Assembly (NCBI GenBank): GCA_937885235.1
Contig: CAKZZK010000234.1
Coordinates: 1 to 5,890, forward strand
DNA from: an uncultured Treponema sp.
GTDB taxonomy: Bacteria > Spirochaetota > Spirochaetia > Treponematales > Treponemataceae
Direction of reading: 5' to 3'
Length of the DNA: 5,890 nt
In this document: positions 5,801 through 5,890 of the stretch, in pieces
How positions within the stretch are numbered: the first letter of the stretch is position 1
Layout: every line of letters begins with the position of its first letter
Program-made: the position numbers and the translations under genes
Notes under the pieces: model-generated
The model's input: the letters and a program-made list of their open reading frames with translations, nothing else
What the model was told of the DNA's origin: nothing
The model's database searches: none

Positions 5801-5829
5801 AATATAACAAATTTCTTTCTAAAAGGTTG
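5801..5829 (-). promoter_or_regulatory. Putative promoter of alarmone synthetase gene (leaderless type)
   Basis: On the minus strand, TATATT (5806-5801) ends 6 bp before the ATG at 5794, the same geometry as the other genes here. The -35 region 17 bp upstream (CAACCT, 5829-5824) does not resemble the consensus, so either the promoter needs an activator or another sigma factor, or the -10 match is chance in AT-rich DNA. No Shine-Dalgarno is present at normal spacing. Confidence 0.4.
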
Positions 5830-5851
5830 CATAAATGGGAAATCAATTTTT

Positions 5852-5861
5852 AAACAAAAAA
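5852..5861 (-). terminator. Possible rRNA operon terminator T-tract
   Basis: Directly after the 5S 3' end the minus strand reads TTTTTTGTTT. The GC-rich closing helix of 5S (3' arm GCCGGC) followed by this T-tract could act as an intrinsic terminator. The 5' arm lies outside the window, so the hairpin cannot be verified. Confidence 0.4.
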
Positions 5862-5890
5862 GAAGCCGGCAGCCACCTACTTTCGCGCCC
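5862..5890 (-). rRNA. rrf: 5S ribosomal RNA, 3' end only (partial)
   Basis: Read on the minus strand, the window edge contains GAAAGTAGGTGGCTGCCGGC, which matches the conserved bacterial 5S 3' segment (GAGAGTAGG, then a GCTGCC-type closing strand). Only about 29 bases are inside the window; the rest, and presumably the 23S and 16S genes, lie beyond the right edge. The exact 3' end is uncertain by a few bases, and the gene could end between 5862 and 5866. Confidence 0.8.

Overview
The window is ordinary bacterial chromosome of mixed base composition (about half GC by eye). It holds six protein genes and the very 3' end of a 5S rRNA gene. The gene set is a FatA/FatB-type acyl-ACP thioesterase, a small unknown protein, PurF, PurE, a NudC-type Nudix hydrolase, PurC and a stand-alone alarmone synthetase. 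Together with the promoter style, this suggests a host-associated anaerobe, most likely a Treponema-like spirochaete, with a clostridial Firmicute as the alternative. No marker here settles it, and my confidence in the genus is only about 0.4.

Layout. Bases 1-137 carry an imperfect 22-bp tandem repeat with dyad cores and no gene. A TATAAT promoter at 150-178 then drives the thioesterase (185-943, +). Facing it, 13 bp away, is a minus-strand operon read from right to left: purE (2765-3265), purF (1285-2760) and a 112-residue unknown protein (957-1295). The unknown gene overlaps the purF end and has its ribosome binding site inside purF. A 70-bp divergent intergenic region (3266-3335) separates purE from the Nudix gene (3336-4181, +). 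purC follows 39 bp later (4221-5066, +) with its own promoter. Its 3' end overlaps by 25 bp the end of the convergent alarmone synthetase gene (5042-5794, -). That gene lies about 67 bp downstream of a 5S rRNA gene on the same strand, cut by the right window edge.

How the genes work together. PurF makes phosphoribosylamine, the committed step of purine synthesis. PurE forms CAIR and PurC uses CAIR to make SAICAR, so three steps of de novo IMP synthesis are gathered here on both strands. The Nudix enzyme and the alarmone synthetase act on nucleotide products (NAD(H), and GDP/GTP plus ATP), giving the segment a loose nucleotide-metabolism theme. The thioesterase belongs to fatty-acid metabolism and is probably an unrelated neighbour.

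The most striking feature is regulatory. All five genes that begin a transcription unit have a -10-like hexamer ending 5-6 bp before the ATG and no convincing Shine-Dalgarno sequence, so their mRNAs should be leaderless or nearly so. The operon-internal unknown gene, in contrast, has a perfect AGGAGGTG. No classical mobile element, CRISPR array, tRNA or riboswitch was seen.
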